Positions 8,672 to 16,109 of a stretch of DNA of 54,284 nucleotides are shown here, piece by piece. The stretch comes from Companilactobacillus furfuricola. GTDB lineage: Bacteria > Bacillota > Bacilli > Lactobacillales > Lactobacillaceae. The stretch is taken from the NCBI RefSeq assembly GCF_003946325.1, contig NZ_RHNT01000012.1, positions 1 through 54,284 of the forward strand, read 5' to 3'. The notes beneath the pieces were generated by a model that worked only from the letters and a program-made list of their open reading frames with translations, was not told where the DNA came from and did not search any database. A program made the position numbers and the translations under genes. Each line of letters opens with the position of its first letter. Position 1 is the first letter of the stretch.

Positions 8672-9643
8672 CTAAATATTCCCTACAATTAATAAAATTC
8701 CGATTCTGACTAATCCCAAAACAATTAAGCCAATGACCGAAGTAACATATAAAACGCCAATCGTTTGACGAATGTCCTGATTCGAAGCTTCTTTACCAGT
8801 TGATGGACCAATAAAAGGCTTATCGACTAGCTTGCCAAAATAATAATGCGGTCCTCCGAGTTGAATATTTAAAGCACCGGCGATGACTGATTCAGGGTAT
8901 GCACTATTAGGACTATTGTGTTTCAAATGGTCTCGGACACCGATCTTAAAGGCATTTCGATGATCCAGACGTAAAATAAATGCAGCAATAATCATCAATA
9001 GCCAAGTCAAACGTGCCGGAATGAAGCCAAAGACGTCATCCATGACAGCGGAAAAACGACCCAGGTTAAGAAAGCGGGCATTTTTATATCCGACCATTGA
9101 ATCTAAAGTATTTACGGCTTTATATGCCAATCCCAAGACTGGACCACCGATCATTAAATAAAATAATGGTGCAATAACGCCGTCATTAATATTTTCGGCA
9201 ATCGTTTCGATAGTTGCTTTGGAGATCTCGTCTTCATTTAACTGATCCGTCTCTCGGCCGACGATCATTGATAACTGTTTGCGTGCCGTTAAAATGTCAG
9301 CTTTTTGCAAAGAGCGCATGATCTTGTGTGCTTCAAAGGCCAAGCCTTTAACAGAAATCGTTGTATAAGCTAAATAAGTTCCCACGATCAAAAAGAGCCA
9401 ATAGTTAACTCGTGAAATAAACATGATCAAACCGGAAATTATTGCTGTTGCCAAGACGATGAAGAGCCACATCCAAGTACCGGCCCGTAATTGTTGATCA
9501 TCATTTAATTTCTTTGCTTCGATCTTTTTGACTGACCAACTGATCATTTTACCGATCAATTTGACTGGATGGGGCCAACTGTGTGGATCACCAAGAATTA
9601 GATCTAGTACAAAACCTAACAGCACCATAAGGAAAATATTCAT
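8672..9643 (-). CDS. cbiB: Adenosylcobinamide-phosphate synthase
   Basis: Membrane enzyme condensing adenosylcobyric acid with (R)-1-amino-2-propanol phosphate (the product of CobD) to give adenosylcobinamide phosphate. The 323-residue protein has FVLDLILGDPHSWPHPVKLIGKMI at the N-terminus, IVGRETDQLNEDEISKATIETIAENINDGVIAPLFYLMIGGPVLGLAYKAVNTLDSMVGY in the middle, and NSPNSAYPESVIAGALNIQLGGPHYYFG, all CbiB hallmarks, with several hydrophobic helices. It directly follows cobD (1-base gap), pairing the two enzymes that work consecutively. Confidence 0.96.
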   Translation of the reverse strand: MNIFLMVLLGFVLDLILGDPHSWPHPVKLIGKMISWSVKKIEAKKLNDDQQLRAGTWMWLFIVLATAIISGLIMFISRVNYWLFLIVGTYLAYTTISVKGLAFEAHKIMRSLQKADILTARKQLSMIVGRETDQLNEDEISKATIETIAENINDGVIAPLFYLMIGGPVLGLAYKAVNTLDSMVGYKNARFLNLGRFSAVMDDVFGFIPARLTWLLMIIAAFILRLDHRNAFKIGVRDHLKHNSPNSAYPESVIAGALNIQLGGPHYYFGKLVDKPFIGPSTGKEASNQDIRQTIGVLYVTSVIGLIVLGLVRIGILLIVGNI

Positions 9644-9644
9644 A

Positions 9645-10718
9645 TTAAGACTCGCTTTGACAGACAGTTTTAATGGCTTGGATCAGTTGAACGTTTTCGG
9701 CGTGTGAACGAACAGCGATGCGATAATAGCCATTCTCTAATCCACGGTAGTTATTACAATTCCGGATCAAGCAGCCACGTTTTAACAAAGCAGTCGCCAA
9801 ATCGATCTTTTCACAACGTAATAAATAATAATTAACAGCTGAAGGATAAACTTTGATCTCCAAAATTTTGGCTAATTCAGATTCCAAATAAGTTTTTTCC
9901 TGATGCAACCACTGTGATGTCTGCATAGCAAAACTCTGATCATTAAAGACGTCGAGCGACAAACCAGCGGCAAAAGTGTTAACTGACCAAGGTTCGCAAT
10001 TTTCCATCAGCGTATTGACGAATTGACGGTTAGGAAACAAGGCCATTCCCAAGCGCAGACCTGGAATGGCAAAGTACTTGGTCAACGATTTAATAATGAC
10101 CACTGAATCAGTTTCAGTTAATTCACCGACAAAACTAAATTGCTTTTTATTGTCGAGGAAGTCAATGAATGCTTCATCCAAGATCAACCAAATACCGTGA
10201 TGATTGCAGTAGTTTGCCAACTGTCGCAATTGAAAGACATTTAATAGATCTCCGGTCGGATTATTAGGATTAGCCAAGCAAATACAGTCGATTTGTTGAT
10301 TTGCTTTTAAGTACGCTAAGAAATCATTGATCTCTAGCTTAAAATTAGTGGTTTCTTTCAAGTAGTAATAATTGATTTGACTATTATTTTTAGCAAAAGC
10401 TCGTTCGTATTCAGCAAAACTTGGAGCAAGTAACAAAGCATTCTTTGCATCGATCGTCTCGATGACGTTAAAGATCAATTCAACAGAACCATTGCCGACC
10501 CAGATCTTTTCTGCGTCATATTGGTAATATGATCCTAAGTTTTGACGAAGAGATCGGTAGTGGACGTCTGGATAATAAACCAAATCTTTGATTGAATCTT
10601 TCAAACTGGAAACTAACTTCTCCGGCATTCCCAAAGGATTAATATTAGCACTGAAATCAAGGATCTCATTGGTTGGATCCAACTGGCGAGCGTAGCCTCC
10701 GTGAGTAAATTTTGACAT
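9645..10718 (-). CDS. cobD: L-threonine-O-3-phosphate decarboxylase
   Basis: PLP-dependent fold-type-I enzyme making (R)-1-amino-2-propanol O-2-phosphate from threonine phosphate for the nucleotide loop of cobamides. N-terminal THGGYARQL and LDFSANINPLGMP are typical of CobD; LANPNNPTG, ILDEAFIDF and SLTKYFAIPGLRLG (lysine about residue 215 forming the PLP Schiff base) follow. 357 residues fits. Histidinol-phosphate aminotransferase is the close alternative, but the HGG start motif and position between cblT and cbiB favour CobD. The start codon abuts the cblT stop. Confidence 0.94.
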   Translation of the reverse strand: MSKFTHGGYARQLDPTNEILDFSANINPLGMPEKLVSSLKDSIKDLVYYPDVHYRSLRQNLGSYYQYDAEKIWVGNGSVELIFNVIETIDAKNALLLAPSFAEYERAFAKNNSQINYYYLKETTNFKLEINDFLAYLKANQQIDCICLANPNNPTGDLLNVFQLRQLANYCNHHGIWLILDEAFIDFLDNKKQFSFVGELTETDSVVIIKSLTKYFAIPGLRLGMALFPNRQFVNTLMENCEPWSVNTFAAGLSLDVFNDQSFAMQTSQWLHQEKTYLESELAKILEIKVYPSAVNYYLLRCEKIDLATALLKRGCLIRNCNNYRGLENGYYRIAVRSHAENVQLIQAIKTVCQSES

Positions 10719-11234
10719 TTATTTGTCCTCGTTAAAGAAATTTTTCAATAGCTTTGGAAATCTTTTTCTGATCAAGATATAAATCACTTCTGCCAAAATA
10801 ATGTTGATGATCGCGGCAATAGTCAATTGAAAGAAGTATGCATAAACTAATTGTTTCAAAATTGGGTAAAGCAACAACAGTTCAAGCGGCACATTTAAAA
10901 TATAGGCAATAATATCGGAAAAGATAATATAGCTCCACTTTAAGCTGTGTTTTCCCCTTCTGATAGTCGAGAACACGATCATTGTGATCATCATACATAA
11001 ACCAATGACCAAATGAACTGGCAAAGTTAACGGAAAACCTGACAGTAATGCTGATACTAAATGGCCGAACAAACCTAAAAAAGCACCGGCAACTGGACCT
11101 ATGGCTAGTGCTCCGAAAAAGGCTGGGAAAGAATCTAAAGCGACCGATCCCATGATCTTGATGTTGGCTCCGACGATGCAAAGTGCTAATAAAATTGCCG
11201 TCAGTGTCATTTTTTTTATGTTGTTATTGTTCAT
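10719..11234 (-). CDS. cblT: ECF transporter S component, probable alpha-ribazole transporter CblT
   Basis: A 171-residue membrane protein of five or six helices with the ECF S-subunit pattern: a short charged N-terminus with KKMTLTAILLALCIVGANIK, then the Gly-rich DSFPAFFGALAIGPVAGAFLGLFGHLVSALLSG segment. S subunits bind a vitamin-like substrate and dock on an EcfA/EcfT motor. It lies between the phosphatase gene and cobD, in the same run as the CblS-like kinase, and CobT is absent. By analogy with the CblT-CblS pair of Listeria and Geobacillus I infer alpha-ribazole as substrate. The substrate cannot be read from sequence alone, and another cobalamin precursor is possible. Confidence 0.72.
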   Translation of the reverse strand: MNNNNIKKMTLTAILLALCIVGANIKIMGSVALDSFPAFFGALAIGPVAGAFLGLFGHLVSALLSGFPLTLPVHLVIGLCMMITMIVFSTIRRGKHSLKWSYIIFSDIIAYILNVPLELLLLYPILKQLVYAYFFQLTIAAIINIILAEVIYILIRKRFPKLLKNFFNEDK

Positions 11235-11255
11235 TAGTTATCCCCATATACTAAT

Positions 11256-12035
11256 TTAATAAGTTTGGATCTTGCGAATATCGCGATACGTTTGTTGATT
11301 GGCAACCATGATATGGTTGACCTTCTGTAAATTAACGTCATTTCCAGACACATTACTAATACGATAGCCTAAAGCTTGAACTAATACATTGCCTGCTGCA
11401 ATGTCCCACGGATTCAAGGTAGCTAAATAAGCGATGTGTTTACCAGTGATGACCTCGACAAATTCTAAGCCGGCTGATCCCATGACTCTAATACCAGCAC
11501 TATTCTTCGCGATACGGATCTCTTCAAAAGAATTCCGTAAAAATTGGCGCCAGGAAACCCCTACTAAACCTTCCTTTAGTGGTTGATCAACGGCTGGGTG
11601 CAATTTCACTTGATTACAGTAAACACCAGTCTTAAGGCCACCCCAATACAATTCGTTGTTCATGACATCCATAATCCCAGCACAAAGTGGTTTTCCGTCA
11701 TAGTATGCTCCGATCATGATGGCAAAGCAGTCATGCTTCTTAACTAAATTGAGCGTCCCGTCGATAGGATCAACAAAAAATACTAAACCAGAATTAATGG
11801 CGGAATAATCTTTCTCTGGCTTTTCTTCACCGATGATCACCGCCTCGGGATAAGTTTTTGTAATTTGTTGATCGAGCATCTTTTCCACTTCGTAATCGAT
11901 GCTCGTAACTAAATCGTATTCTCCAGATTTGGTGCGGATGTCATTGATCGAGTCGAGATGTTCGTGAACGTATTTATTGGCTGACAAAATCCAAGTCGTT
12001 AAATTGTCCAAAACTTCAGCTTCTGTCGGTTTCAT
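11256..12035 (-). CDS. Inositol-monophosphatase-family phosphatase
   Basis: Mg-dependent, lithium-sensitive phosphatase superfamily. All catalytic elements are visible: GEEKPEKD (about residue 69), DPIDGTLNLV (about 89, metal-binding Asp and Thr), GSAGLEFVEVITG, and NPWDIAAGNVLVQALG (about 209, third metal-binding Asp). It is therefore probably active. The family covers inositol phosphates, fructose-1,6-bisphosphate, PAP and others, so the substrate is open. What is odd is its place: it overlaps pduV by 20 bases and is followed closely by cblT, so it is co-transcribed with corrinoid genes. A role in removing a phosphate from a nucleotide-loop precursor or a PAP-like by-product is possible but speculative. 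Confidence 0.88.
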   Translation of the reverse strand: MKPTEAEVLDNLTTWILSANKYVHEHLDSINDIRTKSGEYDLVTSIDYEVEKMLDQQITKTYPEAVIIGEEKPEKDYSAINSGLVFFVDPIDGTLNLVKKHDCFAIMIGAYYDGKPLCAGIMDVMNNELYWGGLKTGVYCNQVKLHPAVDQPLKEGLVGVSWRQFLRNSFEEIRIAKNSAGIRVMGSAGLEFVEVITGKHIAYLATLNPWDIAAGNVLVQALGYRISNVSGNDVNLQKVNHIMVANQQTYRDIRKIQTY

Positions 12036-12489
12036 TTTTCACCACATCCTCCTTTAAATAATCGATCAACTCGTTGATCTGGTTGTCCGGTGATGGATCT
12101 TCAACATTTGAAATGTAATAGATCTTCGTTGCCCCAGCTAAGATGAGCTGTTCTTTAGCAAAGATAATGTCATCTTCTTTTTCTGCCAAATCGATTTTAG
12201 TAACTACACCTATCGCTGGCTTTAAAAACATTCGTGCAAATCCAGGTGAATAAATTTGTCGATGATCCGTTACGCTTTGCATCATGACGACCACATCCGA
12301 AGCATTCGCTGTGACATTTAAAGCAGAATACATTCTTCGATGCTCAGTAAATTCACCAGGAGAATCAATTAAATTATTAAAAAATTCGATAGCTTGAGTT
12401 TTGTCGTAATTTTGTTTCTCATGCAGCATAACTTGTTTAAACGTTGTTTTGCCACAACCAACAGCTCCAACTAAAAAAGCTTTTTTCAT
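12016..12489 (-). CDS. pduV: PduV/EutP-like small GTPase
   Basis: Small GTPase of the microcompartment PduV/EutP family. The P-loop GAVGCGKTT is at residues 8-16, IDSPGEF (about 42, Walker B/DxPG), and VTKIDLA (about 98, the guanine-specificity TKxD motif). In Salmonella, PduV sits on the outside of the shell by binding PduU and is linked to movement of microcompartments; EutP is reported to have acetate-kinase activity. Here the gene is separated from pduU by the three-gene ECF transporter and overlaps the downstream phosphatase gene. Confidence 0.92.
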   Translation of the reverse strand: MKKAFLVGAVGCGKTTFKQVMLHEKQNYDKTQAIEFFNNLIDSPGEFTEHRRMYSALNVTANASDVVVMMQSVTDHRQIYSPGFARMFLKPAIGVVTKIDLAEKEDDIIFAKEQLILAGATKIYYISNVEDPSPDNQINELIDYLKEDVVKNETDRS

Positions 12490-12504
12490 GTGGATTACTC
12501 CCTG

Positions 12505-13185
12505 TTATTCTAATTGATCATTGAATAGATCATATTTAACTTTGTATCTTTGGAAGATCTTGATCCACGCTTTACCTAATAAGAAAATCAATATTGCTGT
12601 GAAAATTGCATGTGTCAAATCAAAAGGAACACTGGCGACAATGGCTGCAATCACACTCTTAGGTGTGATCGGTTTGACGAAGCCAAGGATAAAATAAATA
12701 TCCATGATCCAGCCGTACAAAAAACCTGTCACAAAGCCCCAAATAGTTAACAACCAAATACGGACCTTTTTATCTGACATCAAACCAGAAATTATTCCGA
12801 CGATACCTAAGGCAAACATTTGCCAAGGAGTCCAAGCTCCTTGACCAAAATACATATTTGAAGCTAACGCAATAATCGTACCCATCAAAAAGCCCGTTTC
12901 GGGTCCACTGACAATAGCACCGAGGATCAAAATAAATAACTCCGGCTTCATGGATGTAAAGGCAGCTAAAGCAATCCGCCCTGCCACTGCCAGTGCACAA
13001 ATAATAGCAATAAAGACAACTTCACGTGAGTTCTTTTGTGAACGATCAAATCTCCAAAAATAAACTCCCATTGTTACAAATAAAAAGACAAAAGATAATA
13101 ATAAATAATTCTTGCTTCCTAACGCATCTAATAACACTAAAATCACGATTGATGCGACTAATAATAACCATAATCTACGATTCAT
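12505..13185 (-). CDS. cbrT: ECF transporter S component, probable cobalamin-specific CbrT
   Basis: A 226-residue membrane protein with an extra pair of hydrophobic helices (residues 4-43) before the S-subunit core, which starts REVVFIAIICALAVAGRIALAAFTSMKPELFILILGAIVSGPETGFLMGTIIAL. That pattern (AVAGR, a long Gly-rich loop and TPWQMFALGIVG) resembles the CbrT group, shown in L. delbrueckii to import vitamin B12 and cobinamide. It overlaps the ATPase gene by 11 bases, forming a dedicated ECF module. Position between pduU and pduV supports a corrinoid substrate; the biochemical substrate is inferred. Confidence 0.8.
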   Translation of the reverse strand: MNRRLWLLLVASIVILVLLDALGSKNYLLLSFVFLFVTMGVYFWRFDRSQKNSREVVFIAIICALAVAGRIALAAFTSMKPELFILILGAIVSGPETGFLMGTIIALASNMYFGQGAWTPWQMFALGIVGIISGLMSDKKVRIWLLTIWGFVTGFLYGWIMDIYFILGFVKPITPKSVIAAIVASVPFDLTHAIFTAILIFLLGKAWIKIFQRYKVKYDLFNDQLE

Positions 13186-14815
13186 TTTTAACGATGTCCT
13201 CCCAGACTAAAGCTTTCGGGAAATAGTCCCGACTAGCTTTGTTGATTTCCGTAGTATAAAAGTATTTGTTGGGGAAAAATTCGATCGGTGGCTCAAATTT
13301 CCCTAAACGACCATCAAACATCAACGATACGAAGTCAAAATACTGCGTTGAAAACAATACATCATGTGTATTGGCAATGATGGTGCCGCCATTTTGCTGA
13401 TACGAGACCAACAAACTGGCGACTTTTCGTTTCATATTCGGATCTAATCCCTTAGTGGGTTCATCCAAAAATAGCAACAGTGGATCTTTGATCAATCCAA
13501 TGACTAATGCTAAATATTCTTGCTGACCACCACTAATATCGTATGGAGAAACATCTTGAATATTTTCTAATTGATATTTTTGCAAATATTGTTGAACTAA
13601 TTCCTGACTGACTGGTTGATCTGTTTGCTCTAACTGATAAGAAATTTCATCTTTAACAGTGTCACTAATGAACAAAAGCGACGGGTTCTGGGGCAAGACA
13701 AACAGCTTATCAAAAAATTCTTGGCCCATTTTTTTGACATTTTGACCTTCAATCAAAACTGAGCCGTTCAATGCCTCTAATTGTTTGGTCAAAATTTTTA
13801 ATAAAGTAGTCTTCCCGACACCATTTGGTCCGAGGATCGCATACGATTTACCTTTTTCAACTTGAAAATTAATGTCATCTAAAATATTGGGCATATTGAA
13901 TTCAAAACGGAAATTGATCCGTTTAACTTGCAGGACGATCTCTGAGCCAACTCGCTCTTTACTAATGTGATCTTGATAATGCAAATATTCATTTTGTTGA
14001 GAGATGAGTTCACTCAAACGTCGATTGCTCAAAGGTAACTTCAAAGTGGGGAAAATTTGATCCCACTGTTGTTCCAAAAAAAGTCGATCGGTTTGCGGAA
14101 TATAAGCTTGATACTCTGGATCTTGAAATAAACTCCGCAACGCTTGGTCAGTTGGTTGGTCAAGTTGGATCTGACCAGCTTCGATCAAGATAATGCGATT
14201 AACATAATAAACTGCCTGCTCTAAAGAATGTTCTACCAAAACTACAGTGATATTAAGATCACTATTGATCTTTTCGACCATTCGGAAAAATTTCTCAGCT
14301 GTGATCGGATCAAGTTGCGAAGTCGGTTCATCCAGCAGCAGAATTTCTGGATTTAAAATTAAAGCCGAAGCTAGATTAATGATCTGTTTTTGACCACCAG
14401 AAAGTTCTTCTTCTTTTAGATCCAACAAATCGACAATGTCGAAATAAGTTGCGATTTCGGCAATCTTTGAATGGATCATTTCTGGACTAGCTCCTATATT
14501 TTCTAAGACAAAGTGGAATTCATCCCTGGCGGTTTCGGTGACCATTTGATTGTCAACAAACTGGGAAATATAAGCCACTCGGCTGAAATCATTATTCTCA
14601 TCATCATCGAACAAAGTTAACTTACCATTCGTCGGTTTCCCTAAAGCTAACTCGGGCTTTAATTGCCTCAGCAAAGTGCTTTTGCCACTACCGGTCTGCC
14701 CGATTATCAAAGCAAAGTCTCCCTTGTTGATCGACAAGTTGACTTGATCTAACGATATTTTTGTGCTGTTGGAATATTTGAAGCTGTAGTCTTCGAAATG
14801 AATGATTTCCACCAT
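13175..14815 (-). CDS. ECF transporter ATPase with two fused ABC domains
   Basis: One polypeptide carries both motor ATPases that in most lactobacilli are separate EcfA and EcfA'. First domain: GQTGSGKST (Walker A, about residue 37), LSGGQKQ signature, LLLDEPTS (Walker B), VEHSLEQ switch His. Second domain: GPNGVGKTT (about 331), ISGGQQEY (a weaker signature), LFLDEPTKG and NTHDVLF. Energises uptake by the neighbouring T and S subunits. The start is taken at MVEIIHFEDY, preceded by GGAGAG; this places the first 67 bases inside the T-subunit gene. The equivalent in published cbrTUV-type loci is, from memory, CbrU. Confidence 0.9.
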   Translation of the reverse strand: MVEIIHFEDYSFKYSNSTKISLDQVNLSINKGDFALIIGQTGSGKSTLLRQLKPELALGKPTNGKLTLFDDDENNDFSRVAYISQFVDNQMVTETARDEFHFVLENIGASPEMIHSKIAEIATYFDIVDLLDLKEEELSGGQKQIINLASALILNPEILLLDEPTSQLDPITAEKFFRMVEKINSDLNITVVLVEHSLEQAVYYVNRIILIEAGQIQLDQPTDQALRSLFQDPEYQAYIPQTDRLFLEQQWDQIFPTLKLPLSNRRLSELISQQNEYLHYQDHISKERVGSEIVLQVKRINFRFEFNMPNILDDINFQVEKGKSYAILGPNGVGKTTLLKILTKQLEALNGSVLIEGQNVKKMGQEFFDKLFVLPQNPSLLFISDTVKDEISYQLEQTDQPVSQELVQQYLQKYQLENIQDVSPYDISGGQQEYLALVIGLIKDPLLLFLDEPTKGLDPNMKRKVASLLVSYQQNGGTIIANTHDVLFSTQYFDFVSLMFDGRLGKFEPPIEFFPNKYFYTTEINKASRDYFPKALVWEDIVKNES

Positions 14816-15681
14816 AAGTAATGAAACTCTCCTATCAATATTGGATAAGTAATAGCAACTAAATTCAAGAGCATGATAATACCGATCAACCACGAAAAAC
14901 TAAAATCGACATTACCAGAACCAAAGTTAACTTGACCGATCCCATTAGTAAGCATAACCAAATTAAAAATAATTGACATAGTCAAAAATGACCGCATTAT
15001 GTAGTCGCTTACTTTATTGGTTTCATGCACAAAACTTTGTCTTCTTTGATTGTACCCTTTACTGATAAGTGAGTCAGACATGTTCATGAAGTTAGAAATT
15101 GACTTATTCAAGACGATTTCATTCAAATGCATCGTCTGCTTAATTCGATTAATTCGGCTCTTATCCCTTGCAGGAGAAGAGTTTCGGAACTTGTACAGTT
15201 GACGAGCATCATTAAAAATATCGATGATTTTAGGAATAAATTTGACTGTTAAGACAAAAATAATAGCTATACTTTTGAAAACATTGGACAAGATTTCGAA
15301 AATCAATTTTGTGTGCGTTAATGAATCATAAATGTAAAATGACCACAAAATATTCAAAAAAGAAATCCCTAAAATAAATCCATTAGTTAACGATTGTGTT
15401 GATACTGTGACGAATGGGATCTTGAATAGCACATCAGTCCCATTCTGATTGATGACTAAGTTGAATAATAAAGTCAGGATGAATATCAAACCGGAGGCTT
15501 TTAAAAAATTGAAGAATTTCTTTCGTCGAACTAGCCAACTAGTCATCAATAGACAAATCAAAATCGCTATTGTGATAAATGGGTTATTGAAAATCAACGA
15601 AATAAAGATGACATTGGCTAAATACATCAGTAACGTAAAATTATTAATACTTAAGGTAAAGTTCTTGATCAGTTTATGCAT
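14749..15681 (-). CDS. ECF transporter T component (EcfT/CbiQ family)
   Basis: Membrane scaffold that couples the ATPase to the S subunit. The N-terminal half has four or five hydrophobic helices; the cytosolic coupling segment carries FNDARQLYKFR (about 168) and SLISKGYNQRRQ (about 216), which stand where the two Ala-Arg-Gly signatures of EcfT occur but are degenerate (ARQ and SKG). The C-terminus ends in another hydrophobic pair. The start is set at MHKLIKNFTL. It begins 63 bases after pduU, beyond a hairpin, and overlaps the ATPase gene by 67 bases, an unusually long overlap. The CbrV label would fit cbrTUV-type loci. Confidence 0.87.
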   Translation of the reverse strand: MHKLIKNFTLSINNFTLLMYLANVIFISLIFNNPFITIAILICLLMTSWLVRRKKFFNFLKASGLIFILTLLFNLVINQNGTDVLFKIPFVTVSTQSLTNGFILGISFLNILWSFYIYDSLTHTKLIFEILSNVFKSIAIIFVLTVKFIPKIIDIFNDARQLYKFRNSSPARDKSRINRIKQTMHLNEIVLNKSISNFMNMSDSLISKGYNQRRQSFVHETNKVSDYIMRSFLTMSIIFNLVMLTNGIGQVNFGSGNVDFSFSWLIGIIMLLNLVAITYPILIGEFHYLWWKSFISKTTASNIPTAQKYR

Positions 15682-15699
15682 TAGGTGTAATTTCCCCTT

Positions 15700-15735
15700 A
15701 AAAAAATAAAAGGACACACTAAAATAAGTGTGACC
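15700..15735 (-). terminator. Hairpin with T-run between pduU and the ECF genes
   Basis: On the minus-strand transcript GGTCACACT and AGTGTGTCC form a stem (one mismatch) followed by an interrupted U-run. It could be a terminator or a partial attenuator that lowers expression of the transporter and cobalamin genes relative to pdu. Confidence 0.6.
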
Positions 15736-15743
15736 ATTTTATC

Positions 15744-16094
15744 TTATGATTTTGTTATTTCAAGGATATCAAACCCTAGTTTTTGATGCAAAGCATCGAT
15801 ACCTTTTTTCAAGGCAGATTCTACAGCGCTGACATCCCCTGTTAAAACAACCGAACCACTAAAACGGTCGATAAAAGCAATTTTAACATCACCTGATTTG
15901 CTGGCAATATCGGAGATGATCGCAGCTGCCTCAGGAGGCGTTATAGTAATTATACCAATAGAAACATTTGTTTCATCTATCCCAATACTTCTTAATATTT
16001 TTGTATTAGGCATAGCGATCACATGTGCAAGTGTGATCTGCTTTCCTGGTACTGACTCTTGTATAACTCTTCTCAATCCGTTGTGTTCTGTCAT
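15744..16094 (-). CDS. pduU: Microcompartment shell protein PduU (permuted BMC domain)
   Basis: Minor shell protein of the propanediol microcompartment with a circularly permuted BMC fold that forms hexamers with a capped pore. The 116-residue protein shows the PduU/EutS-like order: N-terminal RRVIQESVPGKQITLAHVIAMP (beta-barrel segment), GIITITPPEAAAIISDIASKSGDVKIAFIDRFSGSVVLTGDVSAVESAL, then a short end. Good SD (AGGATG). It follows pduW. In Salmonella the outer face of PduU binds PduV. A second, diverged copy is at 30424 on the other strand. Confidence 0.95.
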   Translation of the reverse strand: MTEHNGLRRVIQESVPGKQITLAHVIAMPNTKILRSIGIDETNVSIGIITITPPEAAAIISDIASKSGDVKIAFIDRFSGSVVLTGDVSAVESALKKGIDALHQKLGFDILEITKS

Positions 16095-16109
16095 TTTTAT
16101 TCATCCTAG

